A stretch of 64,000 bases of DNA from Kribbella pratensis (GCF_004365355.1 NZ_SODP01000004.1:696585-760584); one strand, 5' to 3'; shown: positions 49,395-58,699, counted from the stretch's first letter. The notes: generated from the letters alone by a model not told the origin. Translations and numbers: made by a program.

Positions 49395-50363
49395 GTGATC
49401 AGCACCCGAGCGCTCACCCGGGATTTCGTGGTGAGCCGTACCGAGACCGTGCGCGCCGTCCGCGGCATCAGCCTGGACGTCGAACCCGGCGAGCTGGTCG
49501 CCGTCCTCGGCCCGAACGGCGCCGGCAAGACCACCACGCTGCGCATGCTCACCACCTTGATCACCCCGACGTCTGGCACCGCGACGGTCGCCGGGTACGA
49601 CGTGACGACGCAGCCCAGCCAGGTCCGTCGACGGATCGGGTACGTCGGCCAGGGCAACGGCGCCGGCCATACCCAACGGGTCGGCGACGAACTCCGCGGG
49701 CAAGGTGTGATCTACGGCCTCGACCGTCGCGCCGCGAAGCAACGGGCCGATGAATTGCTCGACGCGCTGGAGTTGCGGGAGCTGGCGCAACGCAAGGTGT
49801 CGGAACTGTCCGGTGGTCAGCGCCGGCGGCTCGATGTCGCGATGGGTCTCGTGCACGCGCCGTCGCTGCTGTTCCTGGACGAGCCGTCGACCGGCCTCGA
49901 CCCGCAGAACCGGGCGAACCTGTGGGACCACATCCTGCGGATGCGCGAGGAGCACGCGATGACGATCGTGCTGACGACGCACTACCTGGACGAGGCCGAC
50001 ACCATGGCCGAGCGGGTTGTCGTCGTGGATCACGGCGAGGTGATCGCCGATGACACCGCGAGCGCGCTGAAGGCCAGGCTCGCCGGCGACCGACTCGCCC
50101 TGACAGTTGCTCCCAGCAACATTGCACGATTGACCGCGCTGGCCGAAAAGTTGCCCGGAGCCCGGGAAGTGGTTGCCGTTGGCGACGAGCTCAGCGTCCG
50201 GGTCGCGAACGGCCCGGCAGCGCTCCCCGAGCTGATCGCAGCCGCCCAGCACAACGGCGTACCGATCGCGTCGGCGCAGGTGCATCGACCGACCCTCGAC
50301 GACGTGTTCCTCAACCTGACCGGCCGCAGCCTGCGCGAAGAGTCCAACGGAAAGGCAGCCTGA
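49395..50363 (+). CDS. ABC exporter ATPase, DrrA-like
   Basis: This 322-residue ATPase has Walker A GPNGAGKT (39-46), a Q-loop in YVGQGNGAG (usually a single Q), signature LSGGQRRRLD, Walker B LLFLDEPSTGLDP and switch His in LTTHYLDEAD. The C-terminal ~80 residues match the DrrA accessory domain. It should power the adjacent DrrB-like permease to expel a hydrophobic drug or lipid. The permease start overlaps its stop by 1 nt. Confidence 0.93.
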   Translation: MISTRALTRDFVVSRTETVRAVRGISLDVEPGELVAVLGPNGAGKTTTLRMLTTLITPTSGTATVAGYDVTTQPSQVRRRIGYVGQGNGAGHTQRVGDELRGQGVIYGLDRRAAKQRADELLDALELRELAQRKVSELSGGQRRRLDVAMGLVHAPSLLFLDEPSTGLDPQNRANLWDHILRMREEHAMTIVLTTHYLDEADTMAERVVVVDHGEVIADDTASALKARLAGDRLALTVAPSNIARLTALAEKLPGAREVVAVGDELSVRVANGPAALPELIAAAQHNGVPIASAQVHRPTLDDVFLNLTGRSLREESNGKAA

Positions 50364-51172
50364 TGACCACCCTCACCGTTTCCACGCCCGTAGTTGCGGT
50401 GCAGCAGCCGTCCCGGAGTCTGTTGCGTGACATCCGGATCGTGATGACGCGCGAGCTGAAGCCGGTACTGCGTGACCCGTTCTCGTTGCTGTTCGGGATG
50501 ATCCAGCCGCTGGTGTTCCTCGCGCTGTTCGGACCGTTGTTGTCGGGCTCGATGGGCGGGACCTTCGGCGACGGCGTCTGGCAGTGGTTCGTCCCGTCGA
50601 TCCTGGTGATGACGACGCTCTTCGGTACGTCGACCACAGGGGCGAACCTGCTGTTCGAGTTCCAGACCGGTGCGCACGAGCGGATGCTGGTCACGCCGTT
50701 GTCCCGTTCGTCGCTGCTGATCGGCCGCGCGCTGAAGGAGATGGTGCCGCTGTTCGGGCAGGCGGTGATCGTGATCGGGGTGATGACGCCGTTCGCGTTC
50801 GACCTGCACGTCGGTGGTGCGCTGGTCGGGTTGGCGCTGCTCGCGGTCTTCGGCGTCGGGCTCGGTTCGTTCAGCTACGCGCTGGCGATCGCCGTCCGCA
50901 AGCAGGACTGGATGTTCTGGGTCGTGCAGCAGACGTTCCTGTTCCCGCTGATGATCCTGTCCGGGATGCTGCTGCCGCTCGAGACCGGTCCGGGATGGAT
51001 GCGGGTGGCATCGAAGTTCAACCCGCTGTCGTACCTCGTCGACGCCGAGCGGACCCTGTTCTCGGGTGATGTGTGGTCGAGCGCCGTGCTCTGGGGATTG
51101 GTCGCGGCGATCGTGACCGCGGCACTCGGACTGACCGTCGGCATCCGGGCGATGCTCCGCTCGGCCGCATGA
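50363..51172 (+). CDS. ABC-2 type permease, DrrB-like
   Basis: This 269-residue permease has six hydrophobic segments typical of ABC-2 exporters: LLFGMIQPLVFLALFGPLLSG in helix 1 and the conserved QTFLFPLMILSGMLLPL near residue 190 (the DrrB-like EAA-related region). It pairs with the upstream ATPase (TGATG overlap at 50361-50365). Substrate unknown; resemblance to daunorubicin exporters is family-level. Confidence 0.92.
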   Translation: MTTLTVSTPVVAVQQPSRSLLRDIRIVMTRELKPVLRDPFSLLFGMIQPLVFLALFGPLLSGSMGGTFGDGVWQWFVPSILVMTTLFGTSTTGANLLFEFQTGAHERMLVTPLSRSSLLIGRALKEMVPLFGQAVIVIGVMTPFAFDLHVGGALVGLALLAVFGVGLGSFSYALAIAVRKQDWMFWVVQQTFLFPLMILSGMLLPLETGPGWMRVASKFNPLSYLVDAERTLFSGDVWSSAVLWGLVAAIVTAALGLTVGIRAMLRSAA

Positions 51173-51265
51173 CCCAATTGAGCCAGTGACCCGGCTGGGC
51201 CGTTGTCAACGCTGAATTTCACCTACGGTAGCGCTCAGATCACCCACCGCCCCCAAGGAGATCTG

Positions 51266-52423
51266 ATGAGGCCCCGCCCCGCCTTGCTCGCTGTCCTGAC
51301 TTCGCTGGCCGCCGCCGCGCTCGCAATGTCCAGCGCGGTGGCGGCTCCGGCTCCCTCCGCCGACAACGCAACGACACTCGTCGCCGCGACCGACACCGAC
51401 GGCGACTCGCTACCGGACACCTGGGAAACCAACGGGTACGACGCGAACGGCGACGGCGTCGTCGACGTGGACCTGCCGGCGATGGGTGCAAACCCGAAGA
51501 AGAAGGACCTGTTCGTCGAGATGGACTACATGTCCGGCCGGCTCGCGAGTACGGCGGCGCTCGACCGGATCGTCCAGGTCTTCGCGAGCGCCCCGGTCAG
51601 CAACCCGGACGGCACGACCGGCGTCAAGATCCACCTCGACGCAGGCGCCGCCCGCGGTGCGGCGTACAACCTGGGAGGCGGGAACGAGGTCACGTACGAC
51701 GACGATCTCAATCCGTCGGCGACCCAGACCAACGCGATCAAGGCGGCCAACTTCGCCGCGGCCCGCAAGGCGGTCTTCCACTACATGATCTGGGGAGACA
51801 GCTACGACGGCGGCTGCAGCAGCGGCCAGGCGTTCAACATCCCGAACGACACGTTCATCGTCACGGTCGGCCCCAAGTGCGGGTGGAACGCGACCGACGA
51901 CACGAATGTCGGCACGTTCGTCCACGAGCTCGGCCACAACATCGGTCTGAAGCACGGCGGCACCGACAACCTCAACTACAAGCCGAACTACCTGAGCGTG
52001 ATGAACTACTCGTTCCAGCTCGGCGGCGTACTCAAGTCCGACGGCACGAAGTACTGGGGCTACTCGAACGTCCAGCCGACGTCGATCAACGAGGCCCGAC
52101 CGGACGAGACGGTCGGCCTGGGCAGCCTGGGCGCGGGGTACAAGACCAGTTGGAAGTGCCCGAACGGCTCGACCAGGACCACGGCCGGCGCCGCGAACCA
52201 GCCGATCGACTGGAACTGCGACGGTGACACGACCGACACGACGACCGCCGCGGACATCAACGGCGACAAGACCACATCGATCCTGATCGCACAGAACAAC
52301 TGGGCGAACATCGTCTTCGGCGGCGGCGCCGTCGGTGGGGGTACGACGCCCCGCACCAAGACGCCGGCGTCGGAGCTGCACGAGATCACCCACGACGAGT
52401 GGGTGTCGATGCAGCACCAGTAG
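51266..52423 (+). CDS. Secreted metzincin-like zinc metallopeptidase
   Basis: This 385-residue protein has a signal peptide (1-27, AVAA/PAP) and a calcium-loop-like TDGDSLPDTWE and DANGDGVVDVD. The catalytic motif is VHELGHNIGLKHGG (His220, Glu221, His224, His230: HExxHxxxxxH), and NYLSVMNYSF supplies the Met-turn (Met246). It is a secreted zinc endopeptidase of the metzincin type. ATG at 51266 has AAGGAG 5 nt upstream. A 16-bp terminator hairpin follows. Confidence 0.93.
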   Translation: MRPRPALLAVLTSLAAAALAMSSAVAAPAPSADNATTLVAATDTDGDSLPDTWETNGYDANGDGVVDVDLPAMGANPKKKDLFVEMDYMSGRLASTAALDRIVQVFASAPVSNPDGTTGVKIHLDAGAARGAAYNLGGGNEVTYDDDLNPSATQTNAIKAANFAAARKAVFHYMIWGDSYDGGCSSGQAFNIPNDTFIVTVGPKCGWNATDDTNVGTFVHELGHNIGLKHGGTDNLNYKPNYLSVMNYSFQLGGVLKSDGTKYWGYSNVQPTSINEARPDETVGLGSLGAGYKTSWKCPNGSTRTTAGAANQPIDWNCDGDTTDTTTAADINGDKTTSILIAQNNWANIVFGGGAVGGGTTPRTKTPASELHEITHDEWVSMQHQ

Positions 52424-52428
52424 TGGTC

Positions 52429-52474
52429 AAGCCGAAGCCCTCGCGCCTTCAGGTGGGTGCGAGGGCTTCGGCTT
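52429..52474. terminator. 16-bp perfect bidirectional terminator hairpin
   Basis: AAGCCGAAGCCCTCGC (52429-52444) pairs perfectly with GCGAGGGCTTCGGCTT (52459-52474) around a 14-nt loop. It sits between the convergent metzincin and NmrA-like genes and should terminate both transcripts. Confidence 0.85.
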
Positions 52475-52476
52475 GT

Positions 52477-53310
52477 TCAGACCGACCAGACTCCGGTCTT
52501 CGCGGTCTCGCGGGCCCACTCGGTGAAGTCACGCGGCGGGCGGCCGAGGACCTGCTCGACACCGTCGGAGACGTACTCCGAGCGGTGGTTGCGGATGACC
52601 GCGAACAAGTCGCGGACCGCGTCGGCGTCCTCCTGGATAAGGCCCTGTGCGATCAGTTCCGCGACGTGTGCCTCCGGCTCGAGGTCGACGTACGTGATCG
52701 GGCGGCCGGTGGCGGCGGAGAGTTCGTCGGCGATTTGGGTCATGGTGAGGGTGCGCGGGCCGGAGATGGTGAGGGTCCGGCCGACGTATGACTCGTCGAG
52801 AAGCGCCATGGTCATTACGTCGCCGACGTCGTTGGTGTCGATCCACGCCTCGGCTCCGGTGCCGGCGGACAGCCGGATCTCGCCCGCGAGCACGTGGTAC
52901 TGCAGGAAGTCCTCACTGAAGTTCTGCGCGAACCAGGCCGGCTGCACGATCGTCCAGTCCAGGCCGCTCGCCTTGACCACCTTCTCCAGCTCGAGCTGGC
53001 CGTCGTACACGGCGAAGTCGCGACCCGGGCTGCCGACGCCACGACCGGACAGCAGGACCAGTCGCCGCAGACCGTCTGCTTGCTGGACGAATTTGCCCGC
53101 CTGAGCGAGCCCGGTCGGCCCGACGGGCGGCGCCAGGTACGCCCTCTCCACGCCGGCGATCGTCGGCGCCCAGGTGCTCTCGTCGTACCAGTCGAACCGC
53201 TGCTCGCTGGATCGTGAGGCGAGGCGGTACGGGACTTGCCGCGCATCGAGCTGGGCCGCGACGCGACGGCCGGTCTTGCCTTTGCCGCTGAGGATCAGTA
53301 TCGGTGTCAT
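52477..53310 (-). CDS. NmrA-like NAD(P)-binding protein
   Basis: This 277-residue atypical SDR begins ILILSGKGKTGRRVAAQL (NAD(P)-binding Gly motif, 4-20), then LASRSSEQRFDWYD, and lacks the classical YxxxK. TIVQPAWFAQNFSED and SGPRTLTMTQIADELSAATG are typical of the NmrA/azoreductase-like group. Role: redox sensing or reduction of an unknown compound. It is divergent from the AraC-type gene. Confidence 0.9.
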   Translation of the reverse strand: MTPILILSGKGKTGRRVAAQLDARQVPYRLASRSSEQRFDWYDESTWAPTIAGVERAYLAPPVGPTGLAQAGKFVQQADGLRRLVLLSGRGVGSPGRDFAVYDGQLELEKVVKASGLDWTIVQPAWFAQNFSEDFLQYHVLAGEIRLSAGTGAEAWIDTNDVGDVMTMALLDESYVGRTLTISGPRTLTMTQIADELSAATGRPITYVDLEPEAHVAELIAQGLIQEDADAVRDLFAVIRNHRSEYVSDGVEQVLGRPPRDFTEWARETAKTGVWSV

Positions 53311-53401
53311 GTATCAAGTTCAGCGGGGTTGAGTGAGACAAACCATGGCTCTGGGGCGCAATTCGATGTTCGAGGCGCTCACCATGGCGTACGCTCAACG
53401 C

Positions 53402-54334
53402 ATGGACGTGCTCGACGAACTACTGGCCGGGACCCGCGCCCAGGACGGTGTTTTCAATCTGACGATCCTGGATCTGCCCTGGGCGCTGGAGATCCGCGAC
53501 GAGGCGCCGCTCGCTCTCGCGACCCTCGTCCGCGGCTCGGGCTGGGTGACCCGCGAAGGGACCGCGCCGCAACGGCTGGAGCAGGGCGACGTGGCGATCT
53601 TCACCGGCCCACAGCCGTACGTCGTGGGCGACAGCGTGCACACCGCACCACAACTGCGGATCCATCCCGGCGGCATCTGCGAACCGTTGCCCGGGGCACC
53701 GGCCGACTACTCGGCACGGCTCGGAGTGCGTACGTACGGCAGCCGGAAGTCGGGTGAAGTGATGGTCGCCAGTGGCACCTATCAGGTGGCCGGTGATGTC
53801 AGCCGGCGCCTGGTGACCGCCCTGCCGCCGGTCCTCGTCGTACCGGCCGCGGAGGTCGCCGGCTCGGTGATGGAGATGATCACGAGTGAGATCCAGCGGG
53901 ATGCGGTCGGACAGCAGACGGTGCTGGACCGATGGCTCGACCTGGCGCTGATCACCACCTTGCGAGCATGGTTCGACCGGCCCGACTCGCACGCGCCGGG
54001 GTGGTACCAGGCCCAGACTGATCCGGTCGCCGGTACTGCGTTGCGTCTGCTGCACGAGGATCCGGCGTACCCGTGGAACGTCACCGATCTCGCCGACCGA
54101 GTCGGGGTGTCCCGGGCCTCGCTGGCCCGGCGATTCACCGCAGTGGTGGGTGAGGCGCCAATGAGCTACCTGACCGGTTGGCGGATCACGCTCGCCGCCG
54201 ATCAACTGCGGTCGACCCGGGACACGGTCGAGACGATCGCTCGGCGGGTCGGGTACGCGAACGCCTTCGCGTTGAGCGTTGCGTTCAAGCGGGTCCGCGG
54301 AATCACGCCTACCGATCACCGCCGGGCGGCGTAG
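53402..54334 (+). CDS. AraC family regulator with cupin-6 sensory domain
   Basis: This 310-residue activator begins MDVLDELLAGTRAQDGVFNLTILDLPWALE, a cupin-type sensory domain (to ~180). The C-terminal two-helix AraC domain (NVTDLADRVGVSRASLARRFTAVVGEAPMSYLTGWRITLAADQLR, then VETIARRVGYANAFALSVAFKRVRGITPTDHRR) is intact. ATG 53402 is chosen; the in-frame ATG at 53333 would add a non-typical leader. It probably regulates the divergent NmrA-like gene. Confidence 0.9.
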   Translation: MDVLDELLAGTRAQDGVFNLTILDLPWALEIRDEAPLALATLVRGSGWVTREGTAPQRLEQGDVAIFTGPQPYVVGDSVHTAPQLRIHPGGICEPLPGAPADYSARLGVRTYGSRKSGEVMVASGTYQVAGDVSRRLVTALPPVLVVPAAEVAGSVMEMITSEIQRDAVGQQTVLDRWLDLALITTLRAWFDRPDSHAPGWYQAQTDPVAGTALRLLHEDPAYPWNVTDLADRVGVSRASLARRFTAVVGEAPMSYLTGWRITLAADQLRSTRDTVETIARRVGYANAFALSVAFKRVRGITPTDHRRAA

Positions 54335-54373
54335 AAGCTTAAAGCGCGAGGTTCAACGATACGATTGAGGCTC

Positions 54374-54892
54374 ATGGAGATCGCGTTGAGCCTCGACGAA
54401 CTGCGGCAGCTCAGCCTCTGGAGCGCGGACTGTGCGGAGTGGGCGTTGCCCGTCTACGAGGCGGTTAGTCCCGGCGATCGCCGGCCGCGCGAAGCGATCG
54501 AGGTCACCCGAGAATTCGGTGCCGGGGGCAACAGAACCAAGGCGATCCGGACGGCCGCGTGGGGCGCCTTGAAAGCGGCCGGCGAGGTAGCCGATCCGGC
54601 CGCGGAAGCTGCTGCGCGAGCAGCCGTTGCGGCAGCGGGTTCGGCGTACCTGCATCCGTTGGCGGCAGCCACCCAGGTCAAGCACATCGTGGGGGCGGCG
54701 CAGTATGCGGCGTACGCGCACGAGCTGGCCGGACGCGATCCCGAGGCCGTCGTCAGATGGGCGATCGAGCGAGTGCCACCTGTGGTCCGGGACGTACTGC
54801 GGCGCTACCCGGATGGCACACCCGGCCGCAGCCGGCTCGGCGAACTGCACCGCCAACTGGAGACGGCGCTCAGGCAACCGTCGCCTTCATGA
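54374..54892 (+). CDS. Immunity-like protein (Imm5-like)
   Basis: This 172-residue protein matches the Imm5-like group: LSLDELRQLSLWSADCAEWALPVYE at the start, then a long Ala-rich helical core (AAWGALKAAGEVADPAAEAAARAAVAAAGSAYLHPL), and VKHIVGAAQYAAYAHEL. Such proteins neutralise a cognate polymorphic toxin, but no toxin gene is visible nearby. GAGG lies just upstream of ATG 54374. The end overlaps the convergent hydrolase gene by 23 nt. Confidence 0.7.
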   Translation: MEIALSLDELRQLSLWSADCAEWALPVYEAVSPGDRRPREAIEVTREFGAGGNRTKAIRTAAWGALKAAGEVADPAAEAAARAAVAAAGSAYLHPLAAATQVKHIVGAAQYAAYAHELAGRDPEAVVRWAIERVPPVVRDVLRRYPDGTPGRSRLGELHRQLETALRQPSPS

Positions 54893-55559
54893 ACGCCAAC
54901 GCCTGCGGCCAAGCCAGCCGGAAAGCGTCCGCGTTCACGTCCTTGTCGTGCCGCGACTTGTCTGAGAACCCGTGGTCCGCACCCGGGAAGTACTGCGTGA
55001 ACGTCGCGCCGGCCGTCCGCGCCTGCAACACCGTCTGCAGCGTCTCGAAGTCCGAATTCGGTACGGCGGTGTCCGCGCTCGGATAGCTCACCAGCACCGG
55101 CGCCGTGATCGCGGCCGCCTCGGCAATCGCGTCGTACGTGTGATGCGGCGGCCGATCGGACGGAACGGTCGGGTGGAAGGCGACGACGTTCGCGACCCGC
55201 TGGTCACGCGCCCCGAGCAGGAACGCGAACCGTCCACCGAGGCACCAGCCGATCACGCCGACCTTGCTGCACCCGAGCTCGTCGACGAGATAGTCCAGCA
55301 GCGCACTCTGCTCGGCCAGGGCGGTGTCGTCGTCCATCTGTCGCAGCAAACCACTCAGCTCCTGCCGACTGGTGTTGTCCGTACTGCGCCCCTTGAACGG
55401 ATCCCACGCCAGCGCGGTGATCCCCTCCCCCGCCAGCTCATCGGCCCAGGCCCGCACCTGCTCGCCGATCCCGGTAATCATCGGCAGCAACAACATGCCG
55501 GCCCGCCCGACCCGCGCAAGATAAGCGTCCTGCTCCCCAACCGTCACCGTCACACCCAT
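54870..55559 (-). CDS. Dienelactone hydrolase family protein
   Basis: This 229-residue alpha/beta hydrolase has the dienelactone-hydrolase nucleophile motif GWCLGG (Cys106) and HGF in GADHGFSDKSRHD (His), with Asp in PSADTAVP. A Cys nucleophile is characteristic of this family. It cleaves small lactones or esters; substrate unknown. Monocistronic, 26 nt downstream of the large secreted protein gene on the same strand. Confidence 0.9.
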   Translation of the reverse strand: MGVTVTVGEQDAYLARVGRAGMLLLPMITGIGEQVRAWADELAGEGITALAWDPFKGRSTDNTSRQELSGLLRQMDDDTALAEQSALLDYLVDELGCSKVGVIGWCLGGRFAFLLGARDQRVANVVAFHPTVPSDRPPHHTYDAIAEAAAITAPVLVSYPSADTAVPNSDFETLQTVLQARTAGATFTQYFPGADHGFSDKSRHDKDVNADAFRLAWPQALAFMKATVA

Positions 55560-55585
55560 GCGCGCATCCTAGACGCGCCAGCTGC

Positions 55586-57541
55586 TCAGCTGACCTTGAC
55601 CGCCACGGCGACCGACAACCCCGCCGCGTGTTGCTTGGTCGCGGGCCGGTAGATGCGCACCGACCAGCTTCCGGCTGTCGGGAACGCGTAGGCGAAGCGC
55701 GCGATGCGGGTGGACGGCACGTTGATGGTCTTCGCCGTCGTCCACTTGGTCGCGCCGGCCTTGCGGACCTGCAGGATCGCGGTCGACCCGACGTCGTACG
55801 GGTTGGCCAGGCCCTCGTAGGCCACGGCACGGCCGTGTACCGCGGTCCTGGGTGCAACGCGCCAACTGACCACCGCGCTCGAGACGGCGCCGATGGGAGT
55901 CGTGATGAGCGTCTCGCCCGGAACACTCGAAGCCAGCACAGCCCGGAATGCCCCGTTGGTGGCGCTCACGAACGGGATCGACGCTACCCCGCCGGTCACA
56001 GTCTTCGCCGAGCCCAAGGTCAGCCACCGAGTCGTGCCGACCGACAGACGCTGCAGGTACACGACGACACCGGCCGGAGCCGCGGTCCAGACGTTCAGGC
56101 TGCGCTGGTCCTGTACGACGACCTTCGCCGTACCGCGACCGCCGTGCGGGACGGCCGGCGCCGAGACGGTCGCCCTGCGGGCGGCGTAGACGGTGGCAGG
56201 GACGGAGACAAACCTGGCATTGCCGTCGGTGGTGTGCAAGTGGAACACGAAGGAACTCGCGCCGGCTGCGCGCGGTGTCACAACCGCCGAGGTCCGCAGG
56301 TTGGGCAGGACTTTCTGAACCGAGCACCAACTCCCGACGGACACGCCGGCAGCGCCCGGCGTCGTCAGCCCGATGTCGCAACCGTCGAACTGTCGCATCG
56401 CCGGCGGATCAGCGGTGAAGGTCGCAGTCGACCGGCGCCCGACCACCAGCGTCGGGGTGGTAACTGCGGCGCTGAATGCGGTGACCGTGATGGTCTTCGT
56501 GGTCGGGTTGCCGATCAAGCGACCGGTCGTGTCGAGCAGGCTCAGCGTCACCTGATGAGAGCCCACGGCAAGCTCCGGCCCCTCCATGGTGAAGATGACG
56601 TTCTGCTGCGATACCGCAGGGTCCTGCCAGTCGACCGGCTTCCACGTCGGAGTGAGCGCGATGCTCCGCTGCACGCCGTCGACGGTCAAGGTGGCAACGC
56701 CCGGCTTGCTACCGCTCAGCAGCGGACCACTGACCTTCAGGTTGCCGGCGACCCGCGCGGAGCCGTCGCCACCAACGAGCGGTACGTCGGTTCCGGTGTC
56801 GAACACGACCGGCTCGGCGTGGTTGACGCGAACGAACGTGTAGGACCCGGCTCCGTAGAATCCGTCGGTGTCGCGAGCCTTCGCCTCGAGGCGGTAGAGA
56901 CCGTTCGGAACGGCGCCGAATCCGAGGTCGATCACGGCGTCGTGGTCCACGCCGCGCGCGCTACTGAACGGTGCCGACGCGGTGAGCACGGCGCCGCCGG
57001 TCGCGAGATCGACCAGCCGCAGCTCACCGACATCATCTCGCGGGTACTCCGAAGTGACGCGGAATCGGCCGACAGTGTCGACTACCGCTGCACTGAACAA
57101 CTGGCCGTCGCGGACATGCTGCAGGTCGGAGATCTCGTGCGGGGTGTCGAAGAAGAGATCTCCGCCACCCGTGGTCTGCGCTCCGGATGCTGTCGTGAGC
57201 TCGGCCGACAGCAGGTAGCTGCCGAACCCAGGGCCGGGGTGATCCCAATCGCCGACGTGCAGCGGAACCGTCACCTGACACCCGCTGTCACACGTGCCGG
57301 CCGGGATCTCTGCCGACCCCTGGACGTCGTACCCCAGGCTCACGTCCACCCGTCCAGATGCTTCGCCGCCAAGGTCCACGGCCAGCGTGACCGGCACATC
57401 GCCCAAAGCGACCGTGCTCCCGATCACCGGACTCAGTACAGCCACCGACGGCGATCCATCCACGGCGTACGCCGTGCCCACGCCACCCATCGCGAGCGCC
57501 ATCCCGACGACCGACGCCACCATCCGACCAACACCGCGCAC
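55586..57541 (-). CDS. Large secreted multi-domain beta protein
   Basis: This 651-residue protein has a signal peptide (residues ~1-27, ending TAYAV) and consecutive Ig/CalX-like beta modules. Examples are VAVLSPVIGSTVALGDVPVTLAVDLGG at the start and repeated xxxVTVPLHVG- and VVQDQRSLNVW-type strands. Five Cys, the first four of which may pair. No catalytic motif was seen. A role in adhesion, surface display or as an extracellular scaffold is possible. The short MRGVGRMVAS leader fits a GTG/ATG start near 57541. Confidence 0.7.
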   Translation of the reverse strand: MRGVGRMVASVVGMALAMGGVGTAYAVDGSPSVAVLSPVIGSTVALGDVPVTLAVDLGGEASGRVDVSLGYDVQGSAEIPAGTCDSGCQVTVPLHVGDWDHPGPGFGSYLLSAELTTASGAQTTGGGDLFFDTPHEISDLQHVRDGQLFSAAVVDTVGRFRVTSEYPRDDVGELRLVDLATGGAVLTASAPFSSARGVDHDAVIDLGFGAVPNGLYRLEAKARDTDGFYGAGSYTFVRVNHAEPVVFDTGTDVPLVGGDGSARVAGNLKVSGPLLSGSKPGVATLTVDGVQRSIALTPTWKPVDWQDPAVSQQNVIFTMEGPELAVGSHQVTLSLLDTTGRLIGNPTTKTITVTAFSAAVTTPTLVVGRRSTATFTADPPAMRQFDGCDIGLTTPGAAGVSVGSWCSVQKVLPNLRTSAVVTPRAAGASSFVFHLHTTDGNARFVSVPATVYAARRATVSAPAVPHGGRGTAKVVVQDQRSLNVWTAAPAGVVVYLQRLSVGTTRWLTLGSAKTVTGGVASIPFVSATNGAFRAVLASSVPGETLITTPIGAVSSAVVSWRVAPRTAVHGRAVAYEGLANPYDVGSTAILQVRKAGATKWTTAKTINVPSTRIARFAYAFPTAGSWSVRIYRPATKQHAAGLSVAVAVKVS

Positions 57542-57647
57542 GCGGACTCCCAGGAATCTCTCGGCGCCGAGAACCGAATTGCCCGAGCCGCCTCGCCCTC
57601 ATATCGCCCCGGGCGCCCGGCCGTTACAAGCCCTCGTTTGCGGACTG

Positions 57648-58031
57648 TCAGCTGACTCCGACGGTCTGGTGGTCCGGCTCGATGACGCCGATGATGCGGT
57701 CCACGTCCCGGGTGTACGGCTGGCCTAGGTACTTCATCGCGATCTGGTCGACGAGGGTCCAGCCGGCGTCGCCGTCGATCCATTCGGTGAGGCGGCCGCG
57801 GATGATGACCGGCTCGTGCGGGTTGTCGACGGGGGCGAGCGAGAGGGCGACGCGTGGATCGCGGCGGAGATTGTGCGCCTTCTGCGAGTCGGGACCGGTC
57901 AGGAAGATGATCCGCTCGTCGAGCGTGGTGACCCAGAGCGGGATCGAGTGCGGCGAACCGTCCGGGAGAACGGTGGCCAGATGAGCGATCGAGTTGCTCT
58001 CGACGGCACGGCGTACGGCGGGCTTCAACAT
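57648..58031 (-). CDS. PPOX-class F420/FMN-dependent oxidoreductase
   Basis: This 127-residue split-barrel protein has NSIAHLATVLPDGSPHSIPLWVTTLDERIIFLTGPDSQKAHNLRRDPRVALSLAP, the PPOX pattern typical of small F420-dependent reductases in actinobacteria. It should reduce an unknown compound with F420H2 or FMN. It lies 12 nt after a dihydrofolate-reductase-like gene on the same strand, so the two probably form an operon. Confidence 0.92.
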   Translation of the reverse strand: MLKPAVRRAVESNSIAHLATVLPDGSPHSIPLWVTTLDERIIFLTGPDSQKAHNLRRDPRVALSLAPVDNPHEPVIIRGRLTEWIDGDAGWTLVDQIAMKYLGQPYTRDVDRIIGVIEPDHQTVGVS

Positions 58032-58043
58032 GGTTCTGCTCCT

Positions 58044-58634
58044 TCAGCGGACGACGGCATAGTGGAGGTGGGTCACACCCGGGGCGGGCACTGCTTCGAC
58101 GAGGTTCAGCCGGACATGCTCGAGGAGCTCCTGGAAGAACGGCCGGCCGCCGCCGAGCAGGATCGGGACCTGGTGCAGGACGAGCTCGTCGACGAGCCCG
58201 GCCTTCAGTGCCGCCGTCACGGCGCCGCCACCCATCAGGCCGACGTTCTTGCCGGCCGCGATGTCGCGCGCCGCGGCGACGGCGTCCTCGATGGTGTTGG
58301 CGAGCGTCTGCTGCTCGCTGATCTCCGGCACCGGCCCGTGGCTCAACACGACGAGCGGCGCCTTCGCGTGCGGGCTGCCGCCGCCGAAGTGGCCCGAGTC
58401 GTCGTACGTCTTGTGCCCGGCGATGACTGCACCGACCCGGCCGGCGAGCGCGTCGAACATCTTGGCGCTCGCGGCGCTGAGCTTGAAGCCGTCGAAGACC
58501 TGGCTCGGGGTATCGCCGTCGAAGTACCAGTCGAACAGCATCGGCGCATCGCCGAGGCCGCGGTCCGGACCGGAGTCGCGACCGGTGATGTATCCGTCGA
58601 CCGAGACCGCGAGGGCTGCCAAGACCTTGCTCAT
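58044..58634 (-). CDS. Dihydrofolate reductase-like (RibD C-terminal) protein
   Basis: This 196-residue protein of the RibD C-terminal/DHFR-like superfamily begins SKVLAALAVSVDGYITGRDSGPD (NADPH-binding start) and has VIAGHKTYDDSGHFGG and GGGAVTAALKAGLVDELVLHQVPILLGGGRPFF, both typical. It reduces an unknown small substrate with NADPH. ATG 58634 is chosen; GTG at 58643 is an alternative. It starts an operon with the PPOX gene and is divergent from an HxlR regulator, with twin operators in between. Confidence 0.9.
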   Translation of the reverse strand: MSKVLAALAVSVDGYITGRDSGPDRGLGDAPMLFDWYFDGDTPSQVFDGFKLSAASAKMFDALAGRVGAVIAGHKTYDDSGHFGGGSPHAKAPLVVLSHGPVPEISEQQTLANTIEDAVAAARDIAAGKNVGLMGGGAVTAALKAGLVDELVLHQVPILLGGGRPFFQELLEHVRLNLVEAVPAPGVTHLHYAVVR

Positions 58635-58655
58635 CGTTCCCACCTTCCGTTTGGA

Positions 58656-58699
58656 GTTCCTTGAGGGAACGCTAACATGCTGGGGTTCCTTCAGGGAAC
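58656..58699. promoter_or_regulatory. Two GTTCC-N5-GGAAC operators
   Basis: GTTCCTTGAGGGAAC (58656-58670) and GTTCCTTCAGGGAAC (58685-58699) are almost identical; the second is extended to GGGGTTCC...GGAACCCC. Their centres are 29 bp apart, close to three helical turns. They fill the gap between the HxlR gene and the reductase operon, and are strong candidates for HxlR sites. Confidence 0.75.

Noticed and set aside
55628..57655. 675-residue plus-strand open frame opposite the secreted protein
   Set aside because: Arg/Gly-rich shadow; the minus strand encodes a signal peptide and beta modules.
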